From positions 1 through 15,573 of the forward strand of contig DASXWH010000248.1 in assembly GCA_036503775.1 (NCBI GenBank): a stretch of 15,573 nucleotides of DNA. The letters are read 5' to 3'. Below the pieces are notes generated by a model that was given only the letters and a program-made list of their open reading frames with translations, was not told the origin of the DNA and did not search any database. Of this stretch, positions 6,718-13,365 are shown piece by piece (within the stretch, counting starts at the first letter, position 1; each line of letters starts with the position of its first letter). The position numbers and the translations under genes are program-made. This DNA comes from Ohtaekwangia sp036503775 (lineage in GTDB: Bacteria > Bacteroidota > Bacteroidia > Cytophagales > Cyclobacteriaceae).

Positions 6718-7442
6718 CCGATTTCGTCAAAGAAAGATTTCTGCATTTTTTTTGGCTGGGCCGTCTCCACTATGATCGTCTGATGCTCCAGGATAATTTC
6801 CTTTTCAATTACCTGAGCAGGCTCGGGACGAAGAATGCGATCCAGGTTTACGCTGGAGTTCGGGAAGGCGATCTTTTTGGCTTCGCGCTTGGCCATGGAA
6901 AGATGCTGATCAGCATCAAAATCTTTGGTTTGATTGCGGGCACGTTCAACACGTTCGATGGTATCATTACCCAGACGCTTCAGATCGGCCAGCAGATCTT
7001 CGCGGGATGTTTCAAGTTTTTTATAGTTTTCCACCAGCATCTTCAGGCGATCTTCCATCTCGGCAACAATCTCCTTCGCCTTCATATCTGATTCTTCAAT
7101 GGTATCTTTTGCTTTCGACTTGGCTTCATTCATGATAGCATCGGCCTTCAGCTGAGATTCACGCAAATGCAGTTCTGCTGTCTGACGTGCCTGCTCGATT
7201 ACGTTGGCACCGGTATCTTCCGCTGTCTTCAGGGTTTTATACAGCGAGCTTTCTACTTCACGTAATTTGGTCACTTCGCGTTCAGTGGCCTCCAGTTTTA
7301 TCCGGAGCTCTTTGTTCTCATCCATGATCCGTTCCCACTCCTGTGAAAGGGTAAGGAGGAATGCATTTACTTCATCCATCTGATAACCTCTGAAGTTCTT
7401 CTCAAAGGTTTTCTGTCGTATGTCAAGAGGTGTTACGCGCAT
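6714..7442 (-). CDS. DivIVA-domain coiled-coil protein
   Basis: The N terminus MRVTPLDIRQKTFEKNFRGY aligns position for position with the lipid-binding domain of Gram-positive DivIVA, including Phe17 and Arg18, which insert into curved membrane in Bacillus subtilis. DEVNAFLL (23-30) completes the domain. Residues 32-160 are a long heptad-rich coiled coil, with Ala-rich helix 80-130 reminiscent of the DivIVA C-terminal domain. The tail from 195 is non-coiled and ends KKMQKSFFDEIG (231-242), which may be a partner-binding peptide. The total is 242 residues. DivIVA proteins mark poles or septa in Gram-positives; the role in Bacteroidota is not known to me. It lies 12 bp after the WD40 gene and overlaps folB. 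Confidence 0.88.
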   Translation of the reverse strand: MRVTPLDIRQKTFEKNFRGYQMDEVNAFLLTLSQEWERIMDENKELRIKLEATEREVTKLREVESSLYKTLKTAEDTGANVIEQARQTAELHLRESQLKADAIMNEAKSKAKDTIEESDMKAKEIVAEMEDRLKMLVENYKKLETSREDLLADLKRLGNDTIERVERARNQTKDFDADQHLSMAKREAKKIAFPNSSVNLDRILRPEPAQVIEKEIILEHQTIIVETAQPKKMQKSFFDEIG

Positions 7443-7454
7443 AAGTGTATAAGT

Positions 7455-8369
7455 TTAAAAAATGATGTTCCAGACTGATATCGTTCGGTCATCGCTGGCA
7501 CTTACCAGTTGATCGTGATGGGCCGTCCATAGCACTTTATTAACCGAAGTCGCATGACCAGCATGCCGTGCACGATCGATAACCTTTATTAAGCTTAAGG
7601 CCTCAAAGTTCCACACCTTTAAGGACTTATCCATGCTACAAGTTACAAAATGTTTGCCATCAGGGCTAAAATCGAGGTGATTTATAGCGTACATATGGGC
7701 TACCACCTCCCCTGCCAGCCTATAATCTGATGCCACATCCCAGGCCTTCAGGCGGGCATCACGTGAACCACTCATCAGATACCTTCCTCCCGGTGCATAC
7801 CGAACCGCAAACACCGAATTGGCGTGGGCCAGCCACTCATATTTCTGACGCAACGTGTCGAGATCAAACACCCGGATGAAGTTGTCGCTATACCCTACTG
7901 CTATCTCACCTTTTGCCTCGCTTATAGCCATGCACCGGGCGCTTTTATCAGAAGCCTGATTTGTTGCCGTTACGGTCAGATCCGTAACCTTTACCTTCTT
8001 TACCGAGCCATCACCGGCCGCAACAAAAAGGTGTGAGCCTGATGATTTGATATCGAAAATAGCAGCCTTCGTTAGCTGTAACGACCCGATCTCTTTTTTA
8101 TTCTTCCAGTCAAGCAAATGTATGCCTTCGTAATTGTGACCTGCAGCCAGCAGGCCGCTCTCATGATGATAATTCAAGGCATACACCGAGTTCGGAAGCT
8201 TCGCGATCATCTCACCGTTCTCCGGGTCATTCAGATTCCATGACACCACCATACCATCACCAGCTCCGGAGAAGAATACAGACTCACGATCCGAAGGCTC
8301 CAGGGTATAGACGCAGTCCTGGTGACCTCTGAGTGTATGCAGTTTGGTGACTTCCGGTGTGATCATCAT
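7455..8369 (-). CDS. Seven-bladed WD40 repeat protein
   Basis: This 304-residue protein consists almost wholly of WD40 repeats, at about 11-46, 55-88, 97-128, 139-170, 179-212, 221-254 and 269-302. The last three are most regular: RYLMSGSRDARLKAWD, HFVTCSMDKSLKVWN and QLVSASDDRTISVWN. Seven blades make one closed propeller, which suggests a protein-interaction platform. There is no signal peptide or membrane segment, so it should be cytoplasmic. A second in-frame ATG lies one codon on. It is the first gene of the operon with the DivIVA-domain protein and folB, and divergent from the phosphopantetheinyl transferase. Partner unknown; the DivIVA-domain protein is the obvious candidate. Confidence 0.9.
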   Translation of the reverse strand: MMITPEVTKLHTLRGHQDCVYTLEPSDRESVFFSGAGDGMVVSWNLNDPENGEMIAKLPNSVYALNYHHESGLLAAGHNYEGIHLLDWKNKKEIGSLQLTKAAIFDIKSSGSHLFVAAGDGSVKKVKVTDLTVTATNQASDKSARCMAISEAKGEIAVGYSDNFIRVFDLDTLRQKYEWLAHANSVFAVRYAPGGRYLMSGSRDARLKAWDVASDYRLAGEVVAHMYAINHLDFSPDGKHFVTCSMDKSLKVWNFEALSLIKVIDRARHAGHATSVNKVLWTAHHDQLVSASDDRTISVWNIIF

Positions 8370-8388
8370 GAATTAAACGTCAAAGTTC

Positions 8389-8406
8389 TAACTTTCGGAA
8401 AGTTTA
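8389..8406. promoter_or_regulatory. Candidate divergent promoter/operator
   Basis: TAACTTTC at 8389-8396 points to the phosphopantetheinyl transferase start at 8411 (14 nt between). On the minus strand TAAACTTTC at 8406-8398 points to the WD40 gene. The two overlap in a near-perfect palindrome, ACTTTCGGAAAGT (8391-8403). The plus-strand word is the same as in the 888-921 gap. No clear -33 element is seen. Confidence 0.35.
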
Positions 8407-8410
8407 AAAA

Positions 8411-9046
8411 ATGCCCTTAGAAAAAATTGTACATGATACCGGACGCACATGGGCTTTATGGAAAGTCACCGAAGATGAAGCCATACTGCGGGAACACCTG
8501 TATCAGGATGAAGGCATACCGGATACGATAACCAACCCGAAGAAACGGTTGGAGTGGCTTGCCGGAAGAGTGATCGTAAAAGCCATACTCACATCCCTGC
8601 AGCTTCCTTTCAACGGAATCATAAAAGATGAATACGGAAAACCCTTCCCAAAAGGACATGACCATCAGCTATCGCTAAGTCATTCCTTCCCTTATGTAGC
8701 AGCACTGGTGGACGAAAAAGAATCTGCCGGCATTGACCTGGAACAGCCCAAAACAAAACTATTGGCCATAGCACCCAGAGTGCTGCACAAAAGCGAACTG
8801 GAAGATGCCGGTGATGATATCATCAAACACTGCATATACTGGTGTGCGAAGGAATCGCTGGTGAAAGTACACGGAAAAAAAGACCTGACCTTTGCCGAAA
8901 ACCTCATCATTGACCCGTTTTCAAGGCAAATACAAGGTGATATTGTTGGCCGGATAATTGTCGCAGGTAGTGAAAGGATCATACCTTTACAGTATCTGGT
9001 GACAACTGATTTTGTCATGGTATTATCCAAACGTTCTACAACATGA
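8411..9046 (+). CDS. 4'-phosphopantetheinyl transferase (Sfp-type)
   Basis: This 211-residue enzyme transfers phosphopantetheine from CoA to a serine of carrier proteins (ACP or PCP). The Sfp-type motifs are complete: KRLEWLAGR (45-53), KDEYGKPFP (72-80), LSLSHSFPYVAALV (87-100), AGIDLEQP (106-113) with magnesium ligands Asp109 and Glu111, and WCAKESLVKVHG (144-155) with Lys147 and Glu148. The length lies between AcpS (about 125) and Sfp (about 225), near the latter. No polyketide or peptide synthase genes are in the window, so it may serve the fatty-acid ACP. The TGA overlaps the next ATG (9043-9046). Confidence 0.92.
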   Translation: MPLEKIVHDTGRTWALWKVTEDEAILREHLYQDEGIPDTITNPKKRLEWLAGRVIVKAILTSLQLPFNGIIKDEYGKPFPKGHDHQLSLSHSFPYVAALVDEKESAGIDLEQPKTKLLAIAPRVLHKSELEDAGDDIIKHCIYWCAKESLVKVHGKKDLTFAENLIIDPFSRQIQGDIVGRIIVAGSERIIPLQYLVTTDFVMVLSKRSTT

Positions 9047-9606
9047 AAAAACTGTTCGTTCTTTTTGCTGTGCTGTTCAGCATGAGTGTTCAGGCACAAA
9101 CGGTGAAAGACTTCAGCCTGGTGAATGTCGTTACCGGGAAGCCGGTTTCTCTGGCCACGTATCCGTCATGTGAAGGTATCGTGATCATCTTCACCGGAAA
9201 TGCCTGCCCGTATGATGAATACTATCGCGCACGCATTACCAAACTTTCCACCGATTATCAGGATAAGGTACCCGTGTTGCTGGTGAACGCACATACCGAT
9301 CCGAATGAGTCTGCAGAAAGCATGATCAAAAAAGCACAGCAGCTGGGAAGCATTCCCTATCTCGCAGATAAGGATCAGACCCTGATGACTGCGTTGGGTG
9401 CTACAAAAAGCCCTTCAGTGTACTTACTGAAAAATAACGGAGGACAATTCACTATCGTGTACCGTGGCGCTATAGATGATAATGCTCAGGTTGAAGCGGA
9501 TGTTCATCATCAATACCTGAAAGACGCTATCGATATTATGCTGGCTAACCAGTCAATCGCGACCAGCGAGGTGAGGCCGGTGGGATGTACTATACGGAAG
9601 AAATAA
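9043..9606 (+). CDS. Secreted thioredoxin-fold (redoxin) protein
   Basis: This 187-residue protein has a signal peptide (1-18, ending VQA) and a thioredoxin/peroxiredoxin-like domain. GNACPYDEYYRAR (52-64) resembles the CPxxxxYxxR active-site helix of a redoxin subgroup in which only the first cysteine (Cys55) remains in place of CxxC. The cis-proline is in TKSPSVYLL (121-129), RGAIDDN (141-147) is conserved in that subgroup, and the C terminus RPVGCTI (178-184) brings Cys182, a possible resolving cysteine. Cys43 is additional. A periplasmic thiol role is likely; the electron partner is unknown. The start overlaps the transferase stop by ATGA. Confidence 0.85.
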   Translation: MKKLFVLFAVLFSMSVQAQTVKDFSLVNVVTGKPVSLATYPSCEGIVIIFTGNACPYDEYYRARITKLSTDYQDKVPVLLVNAHTDPNESAESMIKKAQQLGSIPYLADKDQTLMTALGATKSPSVYLLKNNGGQFTIVYRGAIDDNAQVEADVHHQYLKDAIDIMLANQSIATSEVRPVGCTIRKK

Positions 9607-9609
9607 AAC

Positions 9610-9651
9610 AGTTTCTGGTTTCCAGTTACCGGTAACTGGAAACCGAAAACT
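9610..9651. terminator. 42-bp inverted heptamer array, candidate bidirectional terminator
   Basis: The gap between two convergent genes is filled by six 7-mers, three per arm. The inner four (9617-9644) form a perfect 28-bp palindrome with no loop bases; the outer pair extends it to 19 matches in 21 per arm. Arm words are RGTTTCC and AGTTACC. In the minus-strand transcript the hairpin is followed by a U-rich tract (complement of about 9601-9609), as an intrinsic terminator needs; the plus-strand side is not U-rich. The same words recur at 13310-13365. Confidence 0.7.
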
Positions 9652-9653
9652 AT

Positions 9654-10064
9654 TCAGACATCAATCGAATCGTAAACAACTACCTTTTCCCACAGGTGAG
9701 CGTAGTTTTTCACAAATGCCTCGTGGATCGGGTGTACCTGGTAGGCATCCTGCCCGGCAACATCATCAAAGAAGATCAGTTCAGAAGCACTGTAGCTTGA
9801 GTCTACTACAGGACGCTGCTCTGTACTGGCCGGAACACCAATATGGATTGACCGTACAGATTCAATTTTCTCCAGCGTACGGAGCCCCTCTATCAGTTTG
9901 TTCAGATCTTCCTTTGAATCACGGTTCTTCAGCCAGAAGAATACGTGGTGTGCGAGCTGCTTTCTATTTTTCTTTTCCATAGGTATTAATGATATGGCGG
10001 AAGCGGCACCGGCTGTAAGCACAGCAGCGGTTGTTATAAATGTTCTGCGGGTTTGCTTTTTCAT
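9654..10064 (-). CDS. Dabb-domain protein with Tat signal
   Basis: This 136-residue protein joins a twin-arginine signal peptide to a Dabb (stress-responsive A/B barrel) domain. The signal has TRRTFIT at 5-11, a hydrophobic stretch and ASA at 21-23. The domain runs from about 38: HHVFFWLK (39-46), a helix (51-67), SIHIG (72-76), and HPIHEAFVKNYAHLWEKVVVYD (111-132). Dabb domains are dimeric ferredoxin-like barrels with no single known activity. There is no cysteine and no evident cofactor site, so the reason for Tat export is unclear. It is separated from the upstream VOC gene by a gap holding a large hairpin array. Confidence 0.85.
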   Translation of the reverse strand: MKKQTRRTFITTAAVLTAGAASAISLIPMEKKNRKQLAHHVFFWLKNRDSKEDLNKLIEGLRTLEKIESVRSIHIGVPASTEQRPVVDSSYSASELIFFDDVAGQDAYQVHPIHEAFVKNYAHLWEKVVVYDSIDV

Positions 10065-10072
10065 CGGTTAAC

Positions 10073-10152
10073 AAGTTTAAAGTTTAAGCTTTAAAGTTTA
10101 AGGTGGCGTGCATGTTAACATTAAACCTTAGACCTTTAAACTTTAAACTTAG
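10073..10152. repeat. Two-armed heptamer array between VOC and Dabb genes
   Basis: The left arm (10073-10100) is four 7-mers, three of them AAGTTTA exactly. The right arm (10118-10152) is five 7-mers related to AACTTTA, in inverse sense. The outermost 15 bp pair perfectly: 10073-10087 with 10136-10150. The loop is 48 nt. A short palindrome GTTAAC lies inside the loop (10114-10119). The words resemble those at 3815-3849. The array fills nearly all of the 92-bp gap. Confidence 0.75.
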
Positions 10153-10156
10153 AAAA

Positions 10157-10546
10157 TCATTCTGTGATTTCTATGCGATTTCCATCGGGATCGAGTACAA
10201 CGCTTTCGTAGTAGCCATCACCGGTGATGCGCGGCTCACCGACTACTTCATAACCGTCTATTCGTAACATATTTGTGAGGGTATCTACCTTCTCCTTACT
10301 ACCCAATGAAATAGCAAAGTGGATCAGTCCCGTGAATTGTTTGTACACATCATTTGCCGATGCCGGGATGTTCGGCATCTTCATGATCTCAAGCCGGCAA
10401 CCTTGGTCAAAGCTTAGAAAATAAGATTCAAAATTCTTCTTCGGATTGAAGTACTTATCACCGGCTTTCACCTCAAAATACGTTTCGTAGAAAGTCCTGA
10501 GTCTTTCCAGATCGTGAGTCCAGATGGCGATGTGTTCGATCTTCAT
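10157..10546 (-). CDS. VOC superfamily protein (glyoxalase/dioxygenase fold)
   Basis: This 129-residue protein has two beta-alpha-beta-beta-beta modules. The four canonical metal-ligand positions are filled: His5 (MKIEHIAIW), Glu53 (CRLEIM), His76 (LIHFAIS) and Glu126 (GNRIEIT). H-E-H-E is the pattern of glyoxalase I and many metal-dependent VOC enzymes, so it may bind a divalent metal. The length is typical for a single-chain, two-module subunit that dimerises. The substrate cannot be told; glyoxalase I proper usually has further motifs I do not see. The start overlaps the stop of the upstream DinB gene as ATGA (10543-10546). Confidence 0.9.
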   Translation of the reverse strand: MKIEHIAIWTHDLERLRTFYETYFEVKAGDKYFNPKKNFESYFLSFDQGCRLEIMKMPNIPASANDVYKQFTGLIHFAISLGSKEKVDTLTNMLRIDGYEVVGEPRITGDGYYESVVLDPDGNRIEITE

Positions 10547-11040
10547 TTCTTCAGTGAACGAAGGTAGTGAATCAGGTCAGTGCCCACCACCTTCGTTACT
10601 CCTGCTTCGCGCAACATGGTAATGACCTGCCCACGATGGTAGGTGCCGTGATTGACAACATGGAATAAGGTATCAATCACCGGGTCGGTGAACGGATCAC
10701 CTTTCATATTCCGGTATGAATATTCAGAAACCAGATAAGCATCATCCTTTGATGCAATGAAATTCTCGAGGTCTTTTGAATATTTAATGAAGAGATCAAG
10801 TGTTTTAATCTTATCACGTTCAAACTCAGCGGCCGGAAAAGCAGTCAGGCTCTCGCCCTGCAAGCGCTTCAGCCAAACTGCCTGTGCACCGTGCATGTGC
10901 AGAATGGTCTTGGCTATGGACGGGAAACTGCTTTTATTCTCCCGGAAATAGATTTCGTCATCAACTTCTTTCAGCACATTGGCTGTCTGGGTATTGGCCC
11001 AGGTGTTAAAGGTGAGGTGTTTGTGGATGGAGTACAGCAT
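10543..11040 (-). CDS. DinB-family four-helix protein
   Basis: This 165-residue protein has the DinB/YfiT-like metal-binding fold. The three metal-ligand histidines are at the expected places: His48 in TILHMHGAQAVWL (45-57), and His131 and His135 in HVVNHGTYHRGQV (127-139). It begins with helix HKHLTFNTWAN (6-16), usual in the family. Members include thiol-S-transferases that use mycothiol or bacillithiol, and many of unknown activity. It is translated together with the VOC gene (ATGA overlap). An array-bearing gap of 89 bp separates it from the upstream PPOX gene. Confidence 0.9.
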   Translation of the reverse strand: MLYSIHKHLTFNTWANTQTANVLKEVDDEIYFRENKSSFPSIAKTILHMHGAQAVWLKRLQGESLTAFPAAEFERDKIKTLDLFIKYSKDLENFIASKDDAYLVSEYSYRNMKGDPFTDPVIDTLFHVVNHGTYHRGQVITMLREAGVTKVVGTDLIHYLRSLKK

Positions 11041-11057
11041 AGACGTAGAGTATTTTT

Positions 11058-11114
11058 CCGCAGATTACGCAGATTTACGCAGAACTCATCTGGGTGAATC
11101 CACATAATCAGCGG
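11058..11114. repeat. Inverted CGCAGATT array
   Basis: The left arm (11058-11084) holds three direct words, CGCAGATTA, CGCAGATTTA and CGCAGAA, with 9- and 10-nt period. The right arm (11088-11114) is a decayed inverse copy that pairs at about 20 of 27 positions, leaving a 3-nt loop. I have met this CGCAGATT word often in Bacteroidota intergenic DNA. Unlike the other arrays in the window its period is not 7. The minus-strand transcript leaves the array into a U-rich stretch (complement of 11053-11057), so a terminator role after the PPOX gene is possible. Confidence 0.7.
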
Positions 11115-11129
11115 GAGAAAATTTCTATT

Positions 11130-11771
11130 CTATCGCAAATAACCGGGAAGATCAACTCCGGCTTTAAGTTTGGGATCAACGATCAGCTCTTTTCTTTCCA
11201 GCTTCAACGGCACAACACCTGCCCAGATATCCAACGCATAATCCTCCTCATCGTCATTCGGTCCGCCCACGCGAACCTTCGCAGATGCTTCATTTATATC
11301 AAATGCCAGGAGCATCGTAGCTTTCCATTCACCATCTGTTGGTTTACGTACATCGTCCCAACGCCCCGGTTGCATCTTGTTGGTGAAATGCTCAAGTACT
11401 TTATATTGTTCTTCCTTATCTTCCACCTTTCTCGGCTCACTAAAGAAAACTACAGACCTGTAATTCACGGAATGGTGAAATGCTGAACGTGCGAGTACCA
11501 GGCCATCGATCAAGGTAGCACTGATACACACCGGCAATTTTTTCTCTGCCAGTTCACGCATGTAAAAACTTCCTACAGAGCCGTGAAGATAGATTGTGTT
11601 ACCAATACGGTTGAAACCAGTAGGTATCTGAAAGGGCTGTCCATCGCGAACGTAAGCCAGCGTACAGAACAAAGCTTCATCCAGTATGGAGTAGACGGTT
11701 TCTTTATCGTACACACCGCGCTTGGCAAGTCTTGTAATTTCAGTTTTCTCGGTGATCGGGAATTTTTCCAT
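11130..11771 (-). CDS. PPOX-class flavin-nucleotide-binding protein
   Basis: This 213-residue protein belongs to the pyridoxamine-5'-phosphate-oxidase-like split barrel family, in the subgroup related to 5-nitroimidazole reductase NimA. Visible motifs are RLAKRGVYDKETVYSIL (14-30), LAYVRDGQPFQIPTGFNRIGNTIYLHGS (38-65), LVLARSAFHHSVNYRSVV (91-108) and WAGVVPLKL (183-191). FMN or F420-type cofactor binding is expected at the barrel dimer interface. The biological substrate is unknown and nitroimidazole resistance should not be inferred. It starts 16 bp after the GNAT gene stop and is probably co-transcribed with it. Confidence 0.9.
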   Translation of the reverse strand: MEKFPITEKTEITRLAKRGVYDKETVYSILDEALFCTLAYVRDGQPFQIPTGFNRIGNTIYLHGSVGSFYMRELAEKKLPVCISATLIDGLVLARSAFHHSVNYRSVVFFSEPRKVEDKEEQYKVLEHFTNKMQPGRWDDVRKPTDGEWKATMLLAFDINEASAKVRVGGPNDDEEDYALDIWAGVVPLKLERKELIVDPKLKAGVDLPGYLR

Positions 11772-11787
11772 AGTAACAGATTAAAAA

Positions 11788-12249
11788 TCAATTATGCTTT
11801 TTATAAATATCCGGACGATGCAGCTCCATGTAATTTTGGGGAGCAGCCAGCGGTTTGAATCCATACTGCGCATACAAGGTATGCGCATCACGTGTCAGGA
11901 GTATCATCCTTCGTAATGTCTTCATTTCTTCTATACTCTGCATGAACGTCATCAGCGCCTTAGACAACCCTTTGCCGCGGTGCGCCTCGTCCACGAATAC
12001 ATCCCCGAGATAGGCAATGGTAGCGTAGTCCGTAATGATTCGTGCAAACCCAACTTGTTCACCCTGATGATAGATTCCGAAGCACAGGGAGTTCTCAATG
12101 GATCGTTTCACCGTTTCTATTGAAATCCCCTGTGCCCAATACGACTGTTCACTGATAAACCGAAAGATCACCTGAATATCCATTCGCGAACGATCCGTAC
12201 TGAACAAATAGTCACCTGTTTGTTCTTCCTTCAAAATGTACATACTCAT
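11788..12249 (-). CDS. GNAT family N-acetyltransferase
   Basis: This 153-residue protein carries the GNAT acetyl-CoA site: strand and loop YLGDVFVDEAHRGKGLSKALM (80-100), in which RGKGLS matches R-x-x-G-x-G/A except for Ser at the last position. LYAQYGFKPL (125-134) is the usual C-terminal Tyr-bearing helix and strand. It most resembles general GNATs of unknown substrate. The start used (12249) is one base after the stop of the MDR gene; an ATG two codons on (12243) is equally possible. It is the second gene of a group MDR-GNAT-PPOX with tight spacing. Confidence 0.9.
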   Translation of the reverse strand: MSMYILKEEQTGDYLFSTDRSRMDIQVIFRFISEQSYWAQGISIETVKRSIENSLCFGIYHQGEQVGFARIITDYATIAYLGDVFVDEAHRGKGLSKALMTFMQSIEEMKTLRRMILLTRDAHTLYAQYGFKPLAAPQNYMELHRPDIYKKHN

Positions 12250-12250
12250 A

Positions 12251-13249
12251 TTACTTTATCTTCAGCAAGATCTTGCCAAACTGATTGCTGCTATCCATTC
12301 GCTTGAAGGCCTCGTCAAATTTTTCAAATGGAAAGATCTGATCGATAACGGGTTTTACGTTACGGCTTTCCAGCAGGTCAAGCATAGACAAAAATTCATC
12401 ACGCGTGCCCATCGTTGTTCCGTGAATAGAGATCTGCTTCCAGTACAAGAGGCGTGTAGAAACATCGGTGATGTTTCCGGCTGTCCGTCCAAAATTCACA
12501 ATGCGACCTCCGGGTACTGCGAGTTCAATCAGTTTATTAAATTGATCTCCACCAGCGCTGTCAATGATCACGTCAAAGCCATTGGTTTCTTTCTGCGCTT
12601 TGGCAGCCCACTCAGGATCTTTGTAGTTGAAACCTGCCGTAGCGCCTAATGCGATTGCCTTCTGTAGTTTTTCATCTGAACCGGAGGTAACATACACCTT
12701 TGCACCATAAGCCACAGCAAATTGCAACACCCACAATGCCGCACCTCCACCGATACCCGTGATCAATACCTTCTCTTTGGCACGCAATCTTCCTTTCGAA
12801 AACAATGCACGGTATGCAGTCAATCCCGATAATGGAACAGAAGCTGATTCAGCAAGTGTAAGGTGTTCCGGTTTTTCGAATACATAGTTTTTAGAGATCA
12901 CCATGTACTCACTGAATGTACCATGATCCGGCAATCCCAGTATCCGGAATTTATCTCCCTGTACCACCGGGTTACTCCCCCAATCCAGACTTGGGTTGAT
13001 CACTACTTCAAGTCCGACCAGGGAAAGATCAGCATCTTCTCCAACGTCTTCAATTACTCCGCTTCCGTCAGAACCTAACACAATTCCATCCGGGAAATGA
13101 TTTGCATTTTCTTTCAACAGCCACAGGTCACGATGATTCAATGCAGCATGATCCATACGGATCAACACCTGATCCTTGATGGGTTTTGGTTTTTTTATTT
13201 CCTGAATGGCAAAAGGATAGTCCTTGCCTTTGAATAAAAGGGCCTTCAT
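12251..13249 (-). CDS. MDR-family NAD(P)H-dependent oxidoreductase (quinone reductase/alcohol dehydrogenase-like)
   Basis: This 332-residue protein has the GroES-like N-terminal domain (1-125, with LNHRDLW at 37-43 and LGSDGSGVIEDVG at 58-70) and the Rossmann domain with GIGGGAALW (165-173) as the dinucleotide loop, then VTSGSDEKL (187-195), whose Ser/Lys pattern suits NADP(H). The four-cysteine structural zinc lobe of classical alcohol dehydrogenases is absent and no catalytic Cys/His zinc set is seen, so it probably acts as a zinc-free reductase of the quinone-oxidoreductase type. Length is normal. The substrate is unknown. The 115-bp gap before it holds an inverted array and probably its promoter. 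Confidence 0.9.
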   Translation of the reverse strand: MKALLFKGKDYPFAIQEIKKPKPIKDQVLIRMDHAALNHRDLWLLKENANHFPDGIVLGSDGSGVIEDVGEDADLSLVGLEVVINPSLDWGSNPVVQGDKFRILGLPDHGTFSEYMVISKNYVFEKPEHLTLAESASVPLSGLTAYRALFSKGRLRAKEKVLITGIGGGAALWVLQFAVAYGAKVYVTSGSDEKLQKAIALGATAGFNYKDPEWAAKAQKETNGFDVIIDSAGGDQFNKLIELAVPGGRIVNFGRTAGNITDVSTRLLYWKQISIHGTTMGTRDEFLSMLDLLESRNVKPVIDQIFPFEKFDEAFKRMDSSNQFGKILLKIK

Positions 13250-13309
13250 TTTTGACGAATCAAATTAGGTGAGAAAAATTAAGTATGGTCTTTGATCAAA
13301 TTGTATCGA

Positions 13310-13365
13310 GGTTTCCGGTTACCAGTTGCTGGTTCTTAAAAATCTGGAAACCGGAAACTGGTAAC
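13310..13365. repeat. Two-armed GGTTTCC heptamer array after ilvE
   Basis: Four 7-mers on the left (13310-13337: GGTTTCC, then degenerate GGTTNYY types), a 7-nt spacer, and three inverse 7-mers on the right (13345-13365, of type YGGAAAC), ending on the first base of the ilvE stop complement (13365-13367). Two alternative pairings exist: 13318-13327 with 13356-13365 (10 of 10) and 13311-13318 with 13351-13358 (8 of 8). The words match those of the 9610-9651 palindrome, 3.7 kb away. Confidence 0.72.

Noticed and set aside
11130..11771. Nitroimidazole-resistance nim gene
   Set aside because: It belongs to the wider PPOX family; membership alone does not show nitroreductase activity.
12251..13249. 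GIGGGA in place of GxGGVG in the MDR protein as a damaged cofactor site
   Set aside because: All glycines needed for the turn are present, and the length and the rest of the fold are normal.
154..13365. Word arrays read as a CRISPR array or as REP elements
   Set aside because: There are no spacers of constant length, no cas genes, no REP-type conserved head sequence and no RAYT transposase in the window.
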